Origin: Dioscorea cayenensis subsp. rotundata
Lineage: Eukaryota; Streptophyta; Magnoliopsida; Dioscoreales; Dioscoreaceae
NCBI RefSeq assembly: GCF_009730915.1
Contig: NC_052477.1
Span: forward strand, 29,646,420 to 29,710,419
Length of the DNA: 64,000 bases
Direction: 5' to 3'
The position numbers and the translations under genes were made by a program. The notes under the pieces were generated by a model that worked only from the letters and a program-made list of their open reading frames with translations, ran no database searches and had not been told where the DNA came from. Below, piece after piece: positions 48,981-61,397 of this stretch; the first letter of the stretch is position 1, and each line of letters opens with the position of its first letter.

Positions 48981-50663
48981 TCACCAGTAATAGTCCCAGC
49001 GAGGCCGGATTTTTCGACATACGGTTCTCCCCGTAAGGGTAGTCGGTCTCGGAACGGCGTGAGTTGCGAAATGCACAACAACCAATGGAGTAGATGCCGA
49101 TGAGAAAGATGAGGATGACGACGTTGAGAACGGAGAGCTTGTGCCAATCTTCCCTCACTTGTTCTAAAACCCCGGCTTTGCATGAGTCACACTCGTAGCA
49201 AAGCACGCTCGCCGCATTGTTCCATCGGTAACAGTCCTCGTCTTGTGCTGATATGGTTGTGCCTCCATCGTACGTGCATGAAGTTGGTGGTTTGCAACAC
49301 CCTGACTGCTCAAGCCATGCAAAATTATTTAATTAATAAATTATTTTATGGGAAATTAAAATTAATTACCGCGATTTATAATCCAGATGTATATATATAT
49401 ATGTATATATATTTGGTAGCATGCGTTCTTAGCTTGTGGAGTGTATTTGAATATATTAAACAAAAATTAAATAGCGTATGAGGATAAACTATTTAAATAT
49501 ATGCAAATGATTTTTGTATTTAGTGATTTTTTATATCTGGAAGTTAGATTTTTACTCACTATATTTATTAATTCTAGGTAAATATACGCTGCAACTTCAA
49601 ACAAATATATATATATATATATTTTTTTTTTTTCATTTTTCAATCATAAAATTTTATTTTATACCATTTTTATAATAACTTTGTTTTATTGTATTCCTTG
49701 GATCTTTAACTAATTAAAAAAAAACATATTTTCATTTTTTTGTGTTTAGTAAATTAAAATTTTACTATAAAAATGATTAAATGGTTAACTAAGCACTACA
49801 AGGCCATGCAATAATAATTAAAACAATAATCACTATCTTGGGTTAAAACACTTACACAAAAACCTTTTAAATAAATGGCTTAATAAATTATTTAAAACAG
49901 TTTCAGTGTAATAAATATAAGAAAAAGAGCCTTTTTGTTGGTAATAATAATAACAACAACAAAAAAACCTCTATAGTTTTTCATCATTTCCCTAAAACTA
50001 TTTCCAAAATATATTAAACGTAAATATACATACATACATACATACATACATAGATTAGAAAATAACAAAAAAAAAACCCTCTAAAATTTATATATATCTA
50101 TATATTAACTCTAAAATCTTCATTTAAAAAAAAAAATCCTCAATTTTATTATATAAAAAAATAAAAAAACCTGAATTGGAGTGAGACTGCGCTGGAGGTA
50201 ATCAAGAGGAGTCCAAGAAGCGATCTTTTCGCAAGCTCGAGAACCAACGACGCAAGCTCTCGCCGTTTGCCAATACTTCGGCTCCTCGATCCGCCGGCGC
50301 AGCCACCCGGAGTAGCTCTCCAGCCTATACTCCTTGTAGTTCCGGCCGGGCACCGCCACAGCTCCTCCCCCTCCGGTCACTGCGAATCCAAAGACCGTGA
50401 TCCCTAACAACGCCCCGATGAGCACAAGCATCGCCAGCAAGTACAACCACAGCGCCCATGCTAGGTTGAAAGCACGCCCCCACGAACCCCGCCAGCGACA
50501 CCAGCAGCACCACAAACCCTAGCACCAGCAACGGCACCTGCAGCGTTGATTCGCATGTTTCTGAGCTCCGTGCCAACCATAGTCCCCCGCCGATGATCGG
50601 GATCGAGGCCAGCAGCGTCAGTAGGTTCAGGTACCCAATCACCGTATTGCTAAACCTATACAT
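48981..50663 (-). CDS. TET8: Tetraspanin, TET8/TET9-like (two +1 frame breaks)
   Basis: A four-pass membrane protein of the plant tetraspanin family; TET8 marks exosome-like vesicles in Arabidopsis. Two exons: 50663-50171 and 49305-48981. TM1 is in MYRFSNTVIGYLNLLTLLAS, TM2 in VLGFVVLLVSLAGFVGAC and TM3 in LYLLAMLVLIGALLG. The large loop has SGCCKPP, the diagnostic plant motif, plus further cysteines. TM4 (VVILIFLIGIYSIGCCAF) precedes a tail NSRRSETDYPYGENR. Exon 1 (493 nt) and exon 2 (325 nt) are each one base too long. The breaks sit in the AAA run 50469-50471 and the TTTTT run 49010-49014 (plus strand). With one base fewer in the latter, the tail becomes MSKIRPRWDYYW and stops at 48981, the usual family ending; read as given, the frame stops at 48940 with an unrelated tail. 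Confidence 0.93.
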
Positions 50664-53040
50664 CCTCTTCTGCTTCTTGTTGTTGTTCTTCTTCTTTTCT
50701 GGTTTGATGCTTGATGGTTTCTTGATTCTTGTGAGTGCTTTAGGGTTGGGGAGAATTGATCCATTTTATTGCTTTTTCACTTTGTGCTTTAATAATGGAG
50801 GAATTGGGGCAGCTTTTTTTTTTTGGTGCATGCTTTCTTTTTTCTCTTTTCATCCTCAAAGTATCTGTGATTTTGATATTTATGTAAAAAAATATATTAT
50901 ATTTATTAATATTCATTTTTTGTTTTGGTTTTAATGAATGCTAATTAGGATTGGAGACATTTCCTTGTGAAAAGTTGATTCCTTTATGATAAAATTAACA
51001 GCAAATGATAAGCTTAATAGTAAGAGTCGCATGCTTGAATTACTTTGATTTTGTTGGTGTTTGCTTATTGACAAAGGAATTGCTTTTTGAAGGATAAGAT
51101 TTGGAGAGAGAGCTATCATACTTTAATTTGGCACCATTTAGCCCTCAAAAAGAATTCAAATACGGAAGAGAAGAAATATTCTAATTTTGAGAGACATCTA
51201 GTGGCTACCATTGTGGAAGTTAGAATTTGGCATCTTTAGCTGAATGACACTTTGCTCATTATTATTATCCATGAAGGTTCTTGCTAGTAAAGCTCAATGC
51301 ATGAACATAGTGGTGATATAATGATTTGATAAACTTCAAAACAAGTCCATAAGACAAGATTGGGATGCCTTGTTGAAGTGCTTCTGCTTTAGGAATTGTT
51401 TTTTAGGGACTTTGAGGAAAGCGGTGGGTCTCTCAGTCATGAATATGACTGAAGCCAAGTTAATTAATACAACATTTGGTTCGCTGACTAGTACAGTAAA
51501 ATGATTACTATTTACTAACTATTGTTGTACATCCTTTTAAAGTGTTATGGTATTTACATTTTATATGAGTTGTTGTTGTTGTTGTCGTCGTCTACCAAGT
51601 AGTAGAGCACAAAACAGATTAAAAGTAAAATAAAATAATTTAAAATATAGTAAAATTCAAAAACTATATCTTTTCTGCCTTCTAGAAGTCATCAGGGGAA
51701 GATCAAGGCCTTTGAAGAAGGGGGATAAGTGAGGACTCGGTCGACTCAAAGTAGCCAAGTGATTAGTAAGTCAGTTATTATATCTAGATATAAGTTCTGG
51801 CTTCATCTCAGGGGATTGGCTCAATATAAGATTTATATTCCTAATTGCATGACAATGTCTCTGAGTAATTCGATCATTAGGGTGATCTAATATGTCAATA
51901 AGGCTTGTGCAGTCATAAAAACTCTATCCGGCCTCAAGCTCTGCCCACGTCAATGCTCCAATGTGACCTGCATAGCAGCAACCTCAGCTTGTAAGCAAGA
52001 TTCTGCCATGATGGCCATAGACCCTGTCAATACGATTTTTGAAAGTTAGCTACAATGACAAATCCAAGGCTAATCCAGCAGTGATCCTACCCAAGAGGCA
52101 TCACAAAAAATAGAATTAGAGTGAATGGAGTGGGTGAGATAGAGAGACTCTATAACTTTCAAGTGAGCTTTCCTTGACTATTCCATAGGATATTGGAAAC
52201 CCTAAAAATCTGGTTCTTAGTTCCTAAAAATATTATTGCATCTGGCTTTTCACAAAACTAAGCACATGATGCCAGGAGAGCTCTGAAGAACTGACGATAA
52301 TGCTTGATTAGCCATTTTCGAAAACAGAGGCCCTCCAAGAACCTAAAATCCACACCCAAACTGGTAGCCATTATGCTCTTGCAGCTTTGGCCTTTATAAC
52401 AGCTCCAGCACCTTTGTCAAAAGCTTTTTGAAAACATGTTTCTCAATGCAGGGCCAAGCATATCCCTGTTGTGAGTCTTTTTGAGCTTATGAAGTGGTGA
52501 ATAGATTTATACTCATATTTAATTTGATTGCTTTTGATTTGCTTGAAAGGTTTTAGGGTTTTATTCCAATCAAGTGTATATCTGTTATTTTTTGCATTAA
52601 TATAGTTTCTCCATCACGCTGACTATAGTTACTGGAAATAATGCAGTATATACTCATCTGGCTGCCATGACCCATTCTCAGTCAAATAGGGAAAGGAATT
52701 CATCAGCACTCAATAAAGGAATCAAAACAAGTTGTTTTGAGGTATCATTCATGAAGTGAAAAGAGGACGTAACTCAAGTTCCTGTGTGAAATAAGTATTC
52801 TATAAAAATAACATCTCCCTAAGACTTATGGTTCAATTCATGCGTCAAGGAGAATCATGCATCAATGATGGGCCCAAATGTACACCATATTATGTAAGAA
52901 AGCTCCTCACAGGCATCAATGCTTTCGCCATGAATGAGAAAGAGGAGGAAAGCATCAAGCTTCTGTTCTAGTTCACTATGTACACCACTCCATTTGCTAT
53001 TTTTACATCTGTCCTAACAACCATCTCTCTCATTTTGCAG
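50664..53040. other. Head-to-head intergenic region, copy A
   Basis: This is the tetraspanin promoter (near 50663-50910) and the former PLC promoter (52.5-53.0 kb), separated by a LINE-like fragment. The ends match the same parts of copy B. Confidence 0.6.
51690..52440 (-). mobile_element. LINE-like remnant with RNase H domain
   Basis: The minus strand encodes a decayed RNase H fold of the type found at the end of plant L1-like LINE polyproteins. Visible pieces are NSIFCDASWVGSLLD (first Asp), AESCLQAEVAAMQVTLEH (Glu region) and TDCTSLIDILDHPND (second Asp). Frames change and stops interrupt it, so it is dead. The upstream part (52130-52440) is consistent with a zinc-binding/linker region but is weak. 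No matching insertion exists at the equivalent place in copy B of the duplication, so it arrived after the duplication or was deleted from copy B. Confidence 0.55.
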
Positions 53041-55350
53041 TTCCTACTTGCAATGTGTGCTTCTGCTGTCACCGATGGTACATGCCAGCATCAAACAAGG
53101 CTGCAGAACCGATAAAAATGCTGTAGTCAAAGTATTCTACAAGAGGGGTAGTTGGGGCTGAGGAGCTGCAGAACTTCATGGTGGAAGTGCAGAAAGAGAC
53201 CATGACATCAAGGGAAGAGGCTCGGGCTATCATAGATAACCAAGGAGATTTCATGCACCTCAACCTCTTCCAGAAAGGGCCCATCTTTCCATCAGAACCA
53301 AGTTAGTTCCTCTCTTCTTTTGTGTCCAATTCATGTTATTGTCAAAAGAAAATTGTTATTTACATATTAATGCTTTTATTTTAATGAAAATGATGATGAT
53401 GTGAAGAATGCATAAATCCTTTTTCATGTTGCAATGAAGAGATCCTGCTTTTTCCAGAAGTAAAGGACAATTTGTGACCTGCCACTTGTCCAGATCATTT
53501 TTTTTTCAAAAGTAATGTTCTTGAGTCTTGTTTATTAGTACATGTGACTATAATTTTTCTCATCTTATATTCTTTAACCAGATTATTTTTGTACCCTCCT
53601 TATCATGTCTTTCATGCGGATTCATCAGGACATGAATGCACCCTTGTCCCCATGTCTTCATCTCAGAAGCCATGTCTCCTGTTTAAGTAAGATAAGCTCA
53701 GTAGCACTTTCCAGTGATGTTCCAATTAGAGAGGCCCTGAAGACAGGAGTGAGAGTAATTGGAGCTGGATATGTAGCCGAATGAGAAGAAGGACAATGTG
53801 GATCTGGGATGTAATTGAACTTAAATAGTGGCTTTCATCTGGATGCAGTTTGTGATAAACTTGGTTCTGCTTAACAACATTTCAGGGCATTAACAACTTC
53901 TGCGGAACTTGTCAAATGCCTGCCGTCCATCAAAAAGCATGCCTTCACTGCCTCTCCATACCCAGTTATAATCATTCTAGACAAACATCTCACTCCTGAT
54001 CTTTTGGCTGAAGTAGCTCAGCCCACGTGCATGAAGTGCCATTATTATATTTCTTGGTTCATCACTTAAAAGTGAGTGTCGTCTTCTTTCAATGGATGTC
54101 TACTGAAACATTTGGAGAAATTTTGTTCACTCCAGAGACAGAATCCTCAGAGGGATTCCCTTCACCAGAGACACTGAAGCGGAAGATTCTAATTTCCACC
54201 AAACCACAGCAAGTGTATCTTGATTCTGAGACAGGCAAATTCAAGGACCTTGAATCCCATAAAGGACTAAAGGATGATTAATTATGGGAAGTTGAAGTGT
54301 CAGATTCAAAACTTGATCTTGATTCCTTTAGCAAGTTGCATATAATATTCTTCTTCTGATGATCTTGTCTTGGTTGTATCCAAAGTGGGAGCGAAGCATA
54401 CTTCATTAACGGACTGATAGTGAACATACTTTTGAAGATGAAGATCCTGATGATGGTAACATAAACCTGAATACAAGCATCTGATTGGGATTGCTGCTAT
54501 AAAGAAGGGTAATGATTGAGTCATTGGTTGTCGATCCTGATAAAGTTTCATTCTTGAACTTAAGCAAGCAAACATTTGACAAGGCTACAGAGAGCCATGG
54601 AACTGAACTTGTGAGGCACACTCAAATTATGATGACTGAAATATGCATTTGAATATCATGAATATGCTTCCTGTAATGGGCTCACTTAAAGGAACTTATT
54701 GAGGATTTATCCCAAGGGCACCAGAGAAACATCATTTGATTACAACCCTTTGTGTGGCTGGATTCATGGAGTTCAGATGCTGGCATTCAACATGCAGGTT
54801 TTACACTTTTATCATTTTCTTTCTTGAATAAGATTCTATTTCATATAATTCAATAACAATTAATTTGAAATTCCATAAATGTTGTCTTTGCTACCAATGG
54901 GAACAGGAAGATCACTCGGATTGATGCAAAAATCATTTTGAGCTGTGGGCCTGTGGCTATATAAGAAAACCTGACATTTCTGCTGAGAAAGGATTCAGAC
55001 ATCTCCAATCCTAAAACATAACTTCCATGGAAGCAAACCTTGTCGGTAATTATCTTTCATCATTCAGTTCTTATCATTTTTTTCCCTTCCACTTTTTATA
55101 TCTCAAAATCGATCTAAACCATTGCGGTTGTAAGTGGGAGATGGATGGCTAGACAACTTAAACTGATTTCACTTTGCTAGATTCTCAGCAACAGACCTCC
55201 AAGCCAGAGTAGGAAGGAGAGAAGACACTATAGAAGGATTTACTTCTTGGATACATGTTCATGGATTTGATGGTCCATCTTATCTTTCTCAGGTTGGCAA
55301 TACATTGATGAAGAAAACAAGTATAATTGAAAACAATTGGACTCCGGTAT
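53041..55350 (+). pseudogene. Decayed PI-PLC gene (tandem copy of 57958-60664)
   Basis: Remnants of all nine exons of the neighbouring PI-PLC lie in the same order: about 53041-53285, 53625-53800, 53885-54025, 54090-54340, 54395-54620, 54690-54798, 54905-55045, 55132-55200 and 55290-55350. Best preserved is exon 4 (STETFGEILFTPETES). The start-codon region is altered (no ATG at the matching place), and stops and length changes occur in most exons. The Y-domain pieces are fragmentary. With breaks throughout, this is a true pseudogene, unlike the single homopolymer changes in the other genes. Confidence 0.88.
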
Positions 55351-55789
55351 TTATTTTGGTAGATATAATAGGATGCTATGTTATGTATTTGTATTATATT
55401 AAGAAAGTTTTTAACATTCTTAATATGCTGTCATAAGACTCATAACTATCATTTTTTTTTATTTTAATAATATATACTTGTTAAGTTTGTTTGTTGATAT
55501 GTATTTGTTTATAGTTGGCATTCACATCATTTGGAGCAAATCTAGATCATTTCTATATTTTCATTATATCCAAATTGCTCAGGTTTGGATGAAGTTATTC
55601 TTTTGTTTTTACAATTTTATTAATCATTTTTTGAATATTGATTGTTAATTGCCTAATTATAATTTTTTGATTAGTTCTTAATTAAATGCTAAAAATATTT
55701 AACAGTAAACAATTATTATGAAAAATAATATAATAAAATTATTTCTATATTTTTTTCATATTTATTACGCCAAAATATTAGAGAGAATG

Positions 55790-56040
55790 AGAGTGATTCC
55801 GCACTGGAGGTTCCAATGGAGCGTTCTCGGCGCAGCCTCGAGTCTCGGCCCGGGCCACTGCCATCCCTCATCCTTGTCGTCCTCCTCCCGTCACTCCGAA
55901 GCCGAAGATGGTGATTTCCCTATCAACACCACGGCAACATCGATTTGCATGTTTCGTGGCTCGGCGCCAGCCATCCAGATTGATGCTAGCATTATCTACA
56001 GGTTCAGGTACCCTAGGATTGTTAAATCTATACATCCTCT
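55790..56040 (-). pseudogene. Fragment of a tetraspanin 5' exon
   Basis: On the minus strand this matches the first part of the tetraspanin exon at 50171-50663 plus its start region: compare GGTTCAGGTACCC with the same bases at about 50625, and CTATACATCCTCTTCT with about 50655. Internal portions are deleted, so no membrane protein could be made. The upstream DNA (56040-56280) also matches the tetraspanin promoter. Confidence 0.78.
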
Positions 56041-57957
56041 TCTTATTCTCTACTTTTGAGTGATTTACGCTTTGGGGAATTCATCAATTCATTGCTTTTT
56101 TTAAGCTTTGTGCTTTGGCAACGGAGGAGTTGTTTTATGGGAGTAATTAGTGCAGAGTTTTCCTTTGGTGAATGCTTGTTTTTTTCCCTTTTCATTGTCC
56201 AAAGTATTTGTGATTTTGATATATATATATATATATGAAAAGAAATTTAGCTTTTGTAATTCATTTATTTTACTTTAATTGTAATTTCATGTATAAGGAT
56301 TGGGTTTGTAAACATTTCTCTGTGAATAGTGTATAATTAATATCAAATAATAGGCATAGTATTAAGTGTAAGACACATGCTTGAATTGCTTTGATTTTGC
56401 TGGTGTTTGCTTATGGACAAAGGAATTACTTTTTTGGTGGGTATGCTTTGGAAAGAGAGCTCAATGCTCTCATACTATAATTTGGCTCCATTTGGTAAGG
56501 GAATCCATAAAAGAGAAGAAATGCTCTGATTTGAAACACTTCTTTTGGCTGCCATTGTTGAATGAGAGCATCTCTATCTAAATGACACCTGGTTCTGTAG
56601 TATCCTTGAAGGTTCTTACTGTTAAAGCTTAATACATGAACAAACTGGTTATGTAGTGACTTTATAAACTTCAAAACTAGTTTACAACACAAGATGTGGA
56701 TGCCTTTTAATAGTTCTTTGAGGAAAGTGGTGGGTCTCTCCATGATCAATGCTTAAAGCTAAGTTAATGAATTTATGAATAAAAGGTGATATGGTTCACT
56801 GACTGGTTAACTAAACTAGCTGCTAACTGTTGTTATAACCCTCTTTTTGTCTGTTATGGTGTTTGGGTTTTATAGACAAAACATGTTTTTCCAAATTAAT
56901 TTTGAGAAATGAATTAGAATTGAGTTTTTTTGGTGATGTCCAAATTACTGGTTTTATCAAAAGTTCTCTAAAAAGATGGTTTTGAATGCGTTCCAAACAT
57001 ATCCTAAAGTTTTGATGTATATCTATGTTGAGCATTATAAAGTGGTGAAAAAAGTTTTAGATAGACATCTAATTCCCTTGCCTTTGATTTGCTTTTAAGG
57101 TGTAGAGTTGGTTTAAGTTTCATTGCAGTGTTTCTTCCATCTGTTATTTTTCATTTTTGTGGTTTTATGAACACCCATTGAGTTATTTTTAGGAAATTTT
57201 TTTACTTTTCAGAAAAAGAGTTTTGGTTCTCAGGCATCACATGGACTGGAGCCAAATCTATTTCAAGTTAATTTTAAGTTTTCTCAGTGTGATGAACTGC
57301 AAGGAATTAAAGTTTGTGTCTGGATCTAAGGAAAACATAGGAGAAAAAAAACATTACAGAATATAATTTTGCATTTATGTAATGTTTCCCTTGTCTGTTT
57401 TCCCTCTATTTTTCTTATTCGCTGTGATGCATTAAGAGTAGTCCTTCTGGAACATGACTTCTATCCATCTGATCATTCTCCTGTTCTTTTTCTTTCTTCT
57501 TTTGAAACTTCATCGTAGCTAGTCATAAAGATTGTGACCATCATGCTTTTCACGTTGATTTTTATTAAAAATAGTTACTGAAAAATAATACCAGATGTAT
57601 TTCTCTGAGTTTGCCATGTCCAATAGGAGGCAAAAGCGAGATACTTCGAGGTTCTATTCATGAAGTGAAAGACTCCGAGCTAGGCTCCAATGAGAAGTTC
57701 CCTGTAATCTAATATTCTCATGACTTGCGAGTCATTTCATATTTGGAAGAGAAGTCATGCATCAGTCATGGGGCCCAATCTAATTCTATGCCATGAAACG
57801 AAAGCTCTTTCACAGGCATCAAATGCTTTTCCCATGGAAAAAGAGAAGGAAAGCATCAAGCATCTGCCATGAAAACCATATACTCCACTCCACTCCTGAT
57901 ATATCTGTGTATATCTGTACACCACCCAAACAACCATCTCTCATCTTGCAGCTTTGA
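56041..57957. other. Head-to-head intergenic region, copy B
   Basis: It contains the orphaned tetraspanin promoter and the PLC promoter and leader. It aligns in pieces with 50664-53040. No new gene is seen. Confidence 0.6.
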
Positions 57958-60664
57958 ATGACTACTTACAAGGTGTGTTTCTGCTTTCACCGCCGGTATA
58001 AGCCGGCATCTAGTGACCCGCCGGAGCCAATAAAAGGGTTTTATTCCAAGTACTCGGTGAATGGATTCATGGGGGCTGAGGAGCTGCAGAGGTTTCATAA
58101 CGGAAGTGCAGAGAGAGGCCAGGGCATCAAGGGAGGATGTTCAGGCTATCATAGACTCCCAGCGAGAGTTCAGGCACCTCAACCTTTTCAGGAAAGGGTT
58201 GTCTTTAGATGGCTTCTTCCGTTTCCTCTTTGCAGAGGAGAACAGTCCTATCTCTCACTCTCTTGGGGTAAGTTCTCTCTTCTTCTTGGCTTCTACATGA
58301 AATGGCTGCAGTTTGTTTTATTGTGAAAAGAAAATTATGTTTTATATCAAGGCATAGCTATTAATGAAATGAGGCTGACATAAAAAATACATTAATTCTT
58401 TTGTATTGCTATGATGACATTCTGCTTCTGCTTTTTCAAAAGTAAGGATCAAATTTTGATATTCTACACTTTCAACCATAAAAATGGTCGAAACTTTGTT
58501 CTTGTTTTTAGTTACATACATTTCCATTGTTGAATGTTTCAATCTTTTATTCCTTGGCTGGAATATTTCTGTACATCTTGATCATGTCTTTCCTGCAGGT
58601 TCATCAGGACATGACTGCGCCCTTGTCACACTACTTCATCTACACAAGCCATAATTCCTATCTAACTGGAAATCAGCTCAGCAGCGCCTCCAGTGATGTT
58701 CCAATCATAAAAGCACTGAAGAGAGGAGTGAAAGTAATCGAGCTGGATATGTGGCCAAATGAGAAGAGAGATAACGTGGATATCTACCATGGGAGGTTGT
58801 TCCTACAAATATTGAATTTAAACGGTGGTTTTCATCTGCATTCAGTTGGTGATAATTTTGGCTATATGATTGACAACATTGCAGGACGTTAACAACTCCA
58901 GTGGAACTCCTTAGATGCCTGATGTCCATTAAAGAGCATGCCTTTACTGCCTCTCCATACCCAGTTATAATCACTTTAGAAGACCATCTCACTCCTGATC
59001 TTCAGGCTAAAGTAGCTAAGGTCACGTGCATGGAGTGCCATTAATATATTTCTTGGTTCATTACTTTATGTGAATATCGTTTCTTCTCCGCAGATGCTTA
59101 CTGAAACATTTGGAGAAATGCTATTCACTCCAGAGACCGAATTCTTGGAGGAATTCCCTTCACCTGAGAGTCTAAAGATGAGGATTCTAATTTCCACTAA
59201 ACCACCAAAGGAGTATCTTGATTCCAAGACAGGCAAAGACAAGGACCATGAAACCCAAAAAGGACCTGATGATGAATCTTCATGGGGTGCTGAGGTGTCA
59301 GATTCAAAACTTGACCTTCACACTTATAGCAAGGTGCGGCGCATGAAATATACTTCTTCTGAAGATATTGCTTTGGTTTGTATCCAGAGTGGGAGCTAAG
59401 AATCTTTATTTGCAGACTGAAAGCGAGCATACTGTCGAAGATGAAGATCCTGATGAAGGTGAACGTAAACCTGAGTACAAGCGTCTGATTGGGATTGCTG
59501 CTAGAAAAAAGAAGGGTTCAATGACTGAGTCATTGGCTGTTGATCATAAAGTTACACGCATGAGCTTAAGCGAGCAAACATTTGACAAGGCGACAGAGAA
59601 CCATGGAACTGAACTCGTGAGGTACACTCAAAGTATGATGACTGCTACATATGTACAAAGATCATGAAGTATGATTCCTGCAATGGCTACCATATTGTTG
59701 TTAGGTTCACCCAAAAAGGAACTTGTTGAGGATTTATCCCAAGGGCACCAGAGTAACATCATCTAATTACAACCCTCTCCGCGGTTGGATTCATGGAGCT
59801 CAGATGGTGGCATTGAACATGCAGGTTTTACACAACTATGAACTATCATCTGGTTTCTTGAATAAGATTCTGCTTCATATAATTCAGCAACATTTAAGTT
59901 GAAACTCCACAAATTTTTCTTTGCTATTTAAGGGACATGGAAGATCACTCTGGTTAATGCAAGGATTATTCAGAGCAAATGGAGGTTGTGGTTATGTAAA
60001 GAAACCCGACATTCTGCTGAGAAAGGATCCATACGAATTCGACCCTAAAGCAGATCTACCATTGAAAGAAACCTTGGTGGTAAACCTTCTATCACATCTT
60101 CGACATTCTGTTCGAGAACACGAAGCTTTACAACATTTCATTTTTCTGTTTAATCATTTTGATTGAACACACAGGTGTGGGTGTACATGGGAGATGGATG
60201 GCGATTCGACTTTGATCAATCACACTTTGATAAATACTCACCACCAGACTTTTACACCAGGGTAAGAAGAAGAGAAGACAATTTTAAAAGGATTCACTCT
60301 AATCCATGAATAGAATAATCATCGTCATTGGTCTTAGAATCAATCTTTGTCGTGCAGGTCGGCATAGCAGGTGTACCCTGCAGATACAATCATGAAGAAA
60401 ACAAGAATAATAGAAGACAATTGGACACCGGTTTGGAACGAGAAGTTCGAATTTCCATTAACTGTTCCAGAGCTTGCATTGCTGAGGATTGAAGTCCATG
60501 AATATGATATGTCTGAAAAGGATGACTTTGGTGGGCAGACTTGTTTGCCTGTTTGGGAAATCAGGCCTGGGATTCGCACTGTTCCATTGTGTGATCGCAA
60601 GGGTGAGCCTTACAAGTCTGTCAAACTCCTGATGCGTTTTGAAATCATTTTATATCAATCATGA
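57958..60664 (+). CDS. PLC: Phosphoinositide-specific phospholipase C (three homopolymer frame breaks)
   Basis: Hydrolyses PIP2 at the plasma membrane in Ca-dependent signalling. Nine exons: 57958-58267, 58599-58795, 58885-59020, 59094-59333, 59416-59621, 59705-59824, 59933-60079, 60175-60261 and 60358-60664. Start [15 protein letters not shown] and an EF-hand-like segment come first. The X domain has [15 protein letters not shown] and VDIYHGR, which carry the two catalytic histidines. An acidic linker follows. The Y domain has [20 protein letters not shown] and [18 protein letters not shown]. The C2 domain has [20 protein letters not shown] and [16 protein letters not shown]. Breaks: one extra base in TTT 58093-58095, two in AAAAA 59713-59717, one in CCC 60376-60378; exon lengths confirm all three. 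Apart from these the gene looks functional. A dead tandem copy lies upstream. Confidence 0.95.
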
Positions 60665-61397
60665 ATCTTTACTGGGATCATATGTATTATAAGTTTATTG
60701 GGGTTGTATTATTGTGAGACTTTGTGTCTATTCCTTCATGTATTTATACAATAGTAATGAAGTGTTTGCCATGTCACACCTTTTTTTCATTTATTATTGT
60801 GGTCTTTTTTATTATTATTAACTGGGACGAAAGGCAGGTGAAGTGCTGGGAGTATTTTTATCCCTCTCAAAAAGTATTTTTTTTTTTTTAGAAGGATCTA
60901 TCGATAGCTGGGTTTCCACTAAAAGTGATCAAAATTTGAATTATGGGTGAGGGTATAATTCTGGAAGTGTAAATAGTAATTATATACGGGTAGTTCAATG
61001 CTTATATATATGGATCTTATTTTTTTACTTGTTTTACTGAGATTTATGTATACTCTTGTTTTTTTAATGGCTTAGTCACTTATCTTGAATACTATATCAG
61101 AAATATTTTTAAAAAAATTAAATTACCTGTTTTTGGATTAAAAAAAATCCAAAAACTCATAAATCTTTTAACATTTAAATATTTATTTAAATGAAATTCC
61201 ACATCTGCAAGATCACAAATAATATACTTTATAATAAAAATAACTGAAAGTTCCGATCTCGAGGCAAAATGTACGTGAGATAGAATACCCGCATGATGGG
61301 TCACAATCACAAAAGAATAACACTCTCATTCCCGGGCCCAAAAATAAGCTCACGAATCACGAGAGAAATCGTGCACCGGCGAACTGAGAACCTCTCA
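60665..61397. other. Spacer between PLC and NFXL2
   Basis: AT-rich 3'UTR of the PLC gene and promoter of NFXL2. An upstream in-frame ATG at 61293 exists, but family comparison favours 61398. Nothing else is seen. Confidence 0.65.

Larger units (their letters stand above)
50171..55350. repeat. Tandem segmental duplication, copy A (tetraspanin intact, PLC dead)
   Basis: This segment aligns in order and orientation with 55790-60480. Shared parts are tetraspanin exon 1 (minus), its upstream DNA, the intergenic region (compare 50930-51240 with 56280-56570), the PLC leader (52725-52960 with 57640-57870), and PLC exons (plus). Copy A also carries a LINE-like insertion not present in copy B. Divergence is large enough that the event is not recent. 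Confidence 0.8.
55790..60480. repeat. Tandem segmental duplication, copy B (PLC intact, tetraspanin dead)
   Basis: The partner of 50171-55350. The offset is 5.4 kb at the tetraspanin end and 4.9-5.1 kb along the PLC, with the difference caused by insertions and deletions. The junction of the two copies lies between about 55350 and 55790, in AT-rich DNA. Confidence 0.8.

Noticed and set aside
53069-53284. Minus-strand frame of 71 codons
   Set aside because: Lies over the decayed first exon of the dead PLC; shadow frame.
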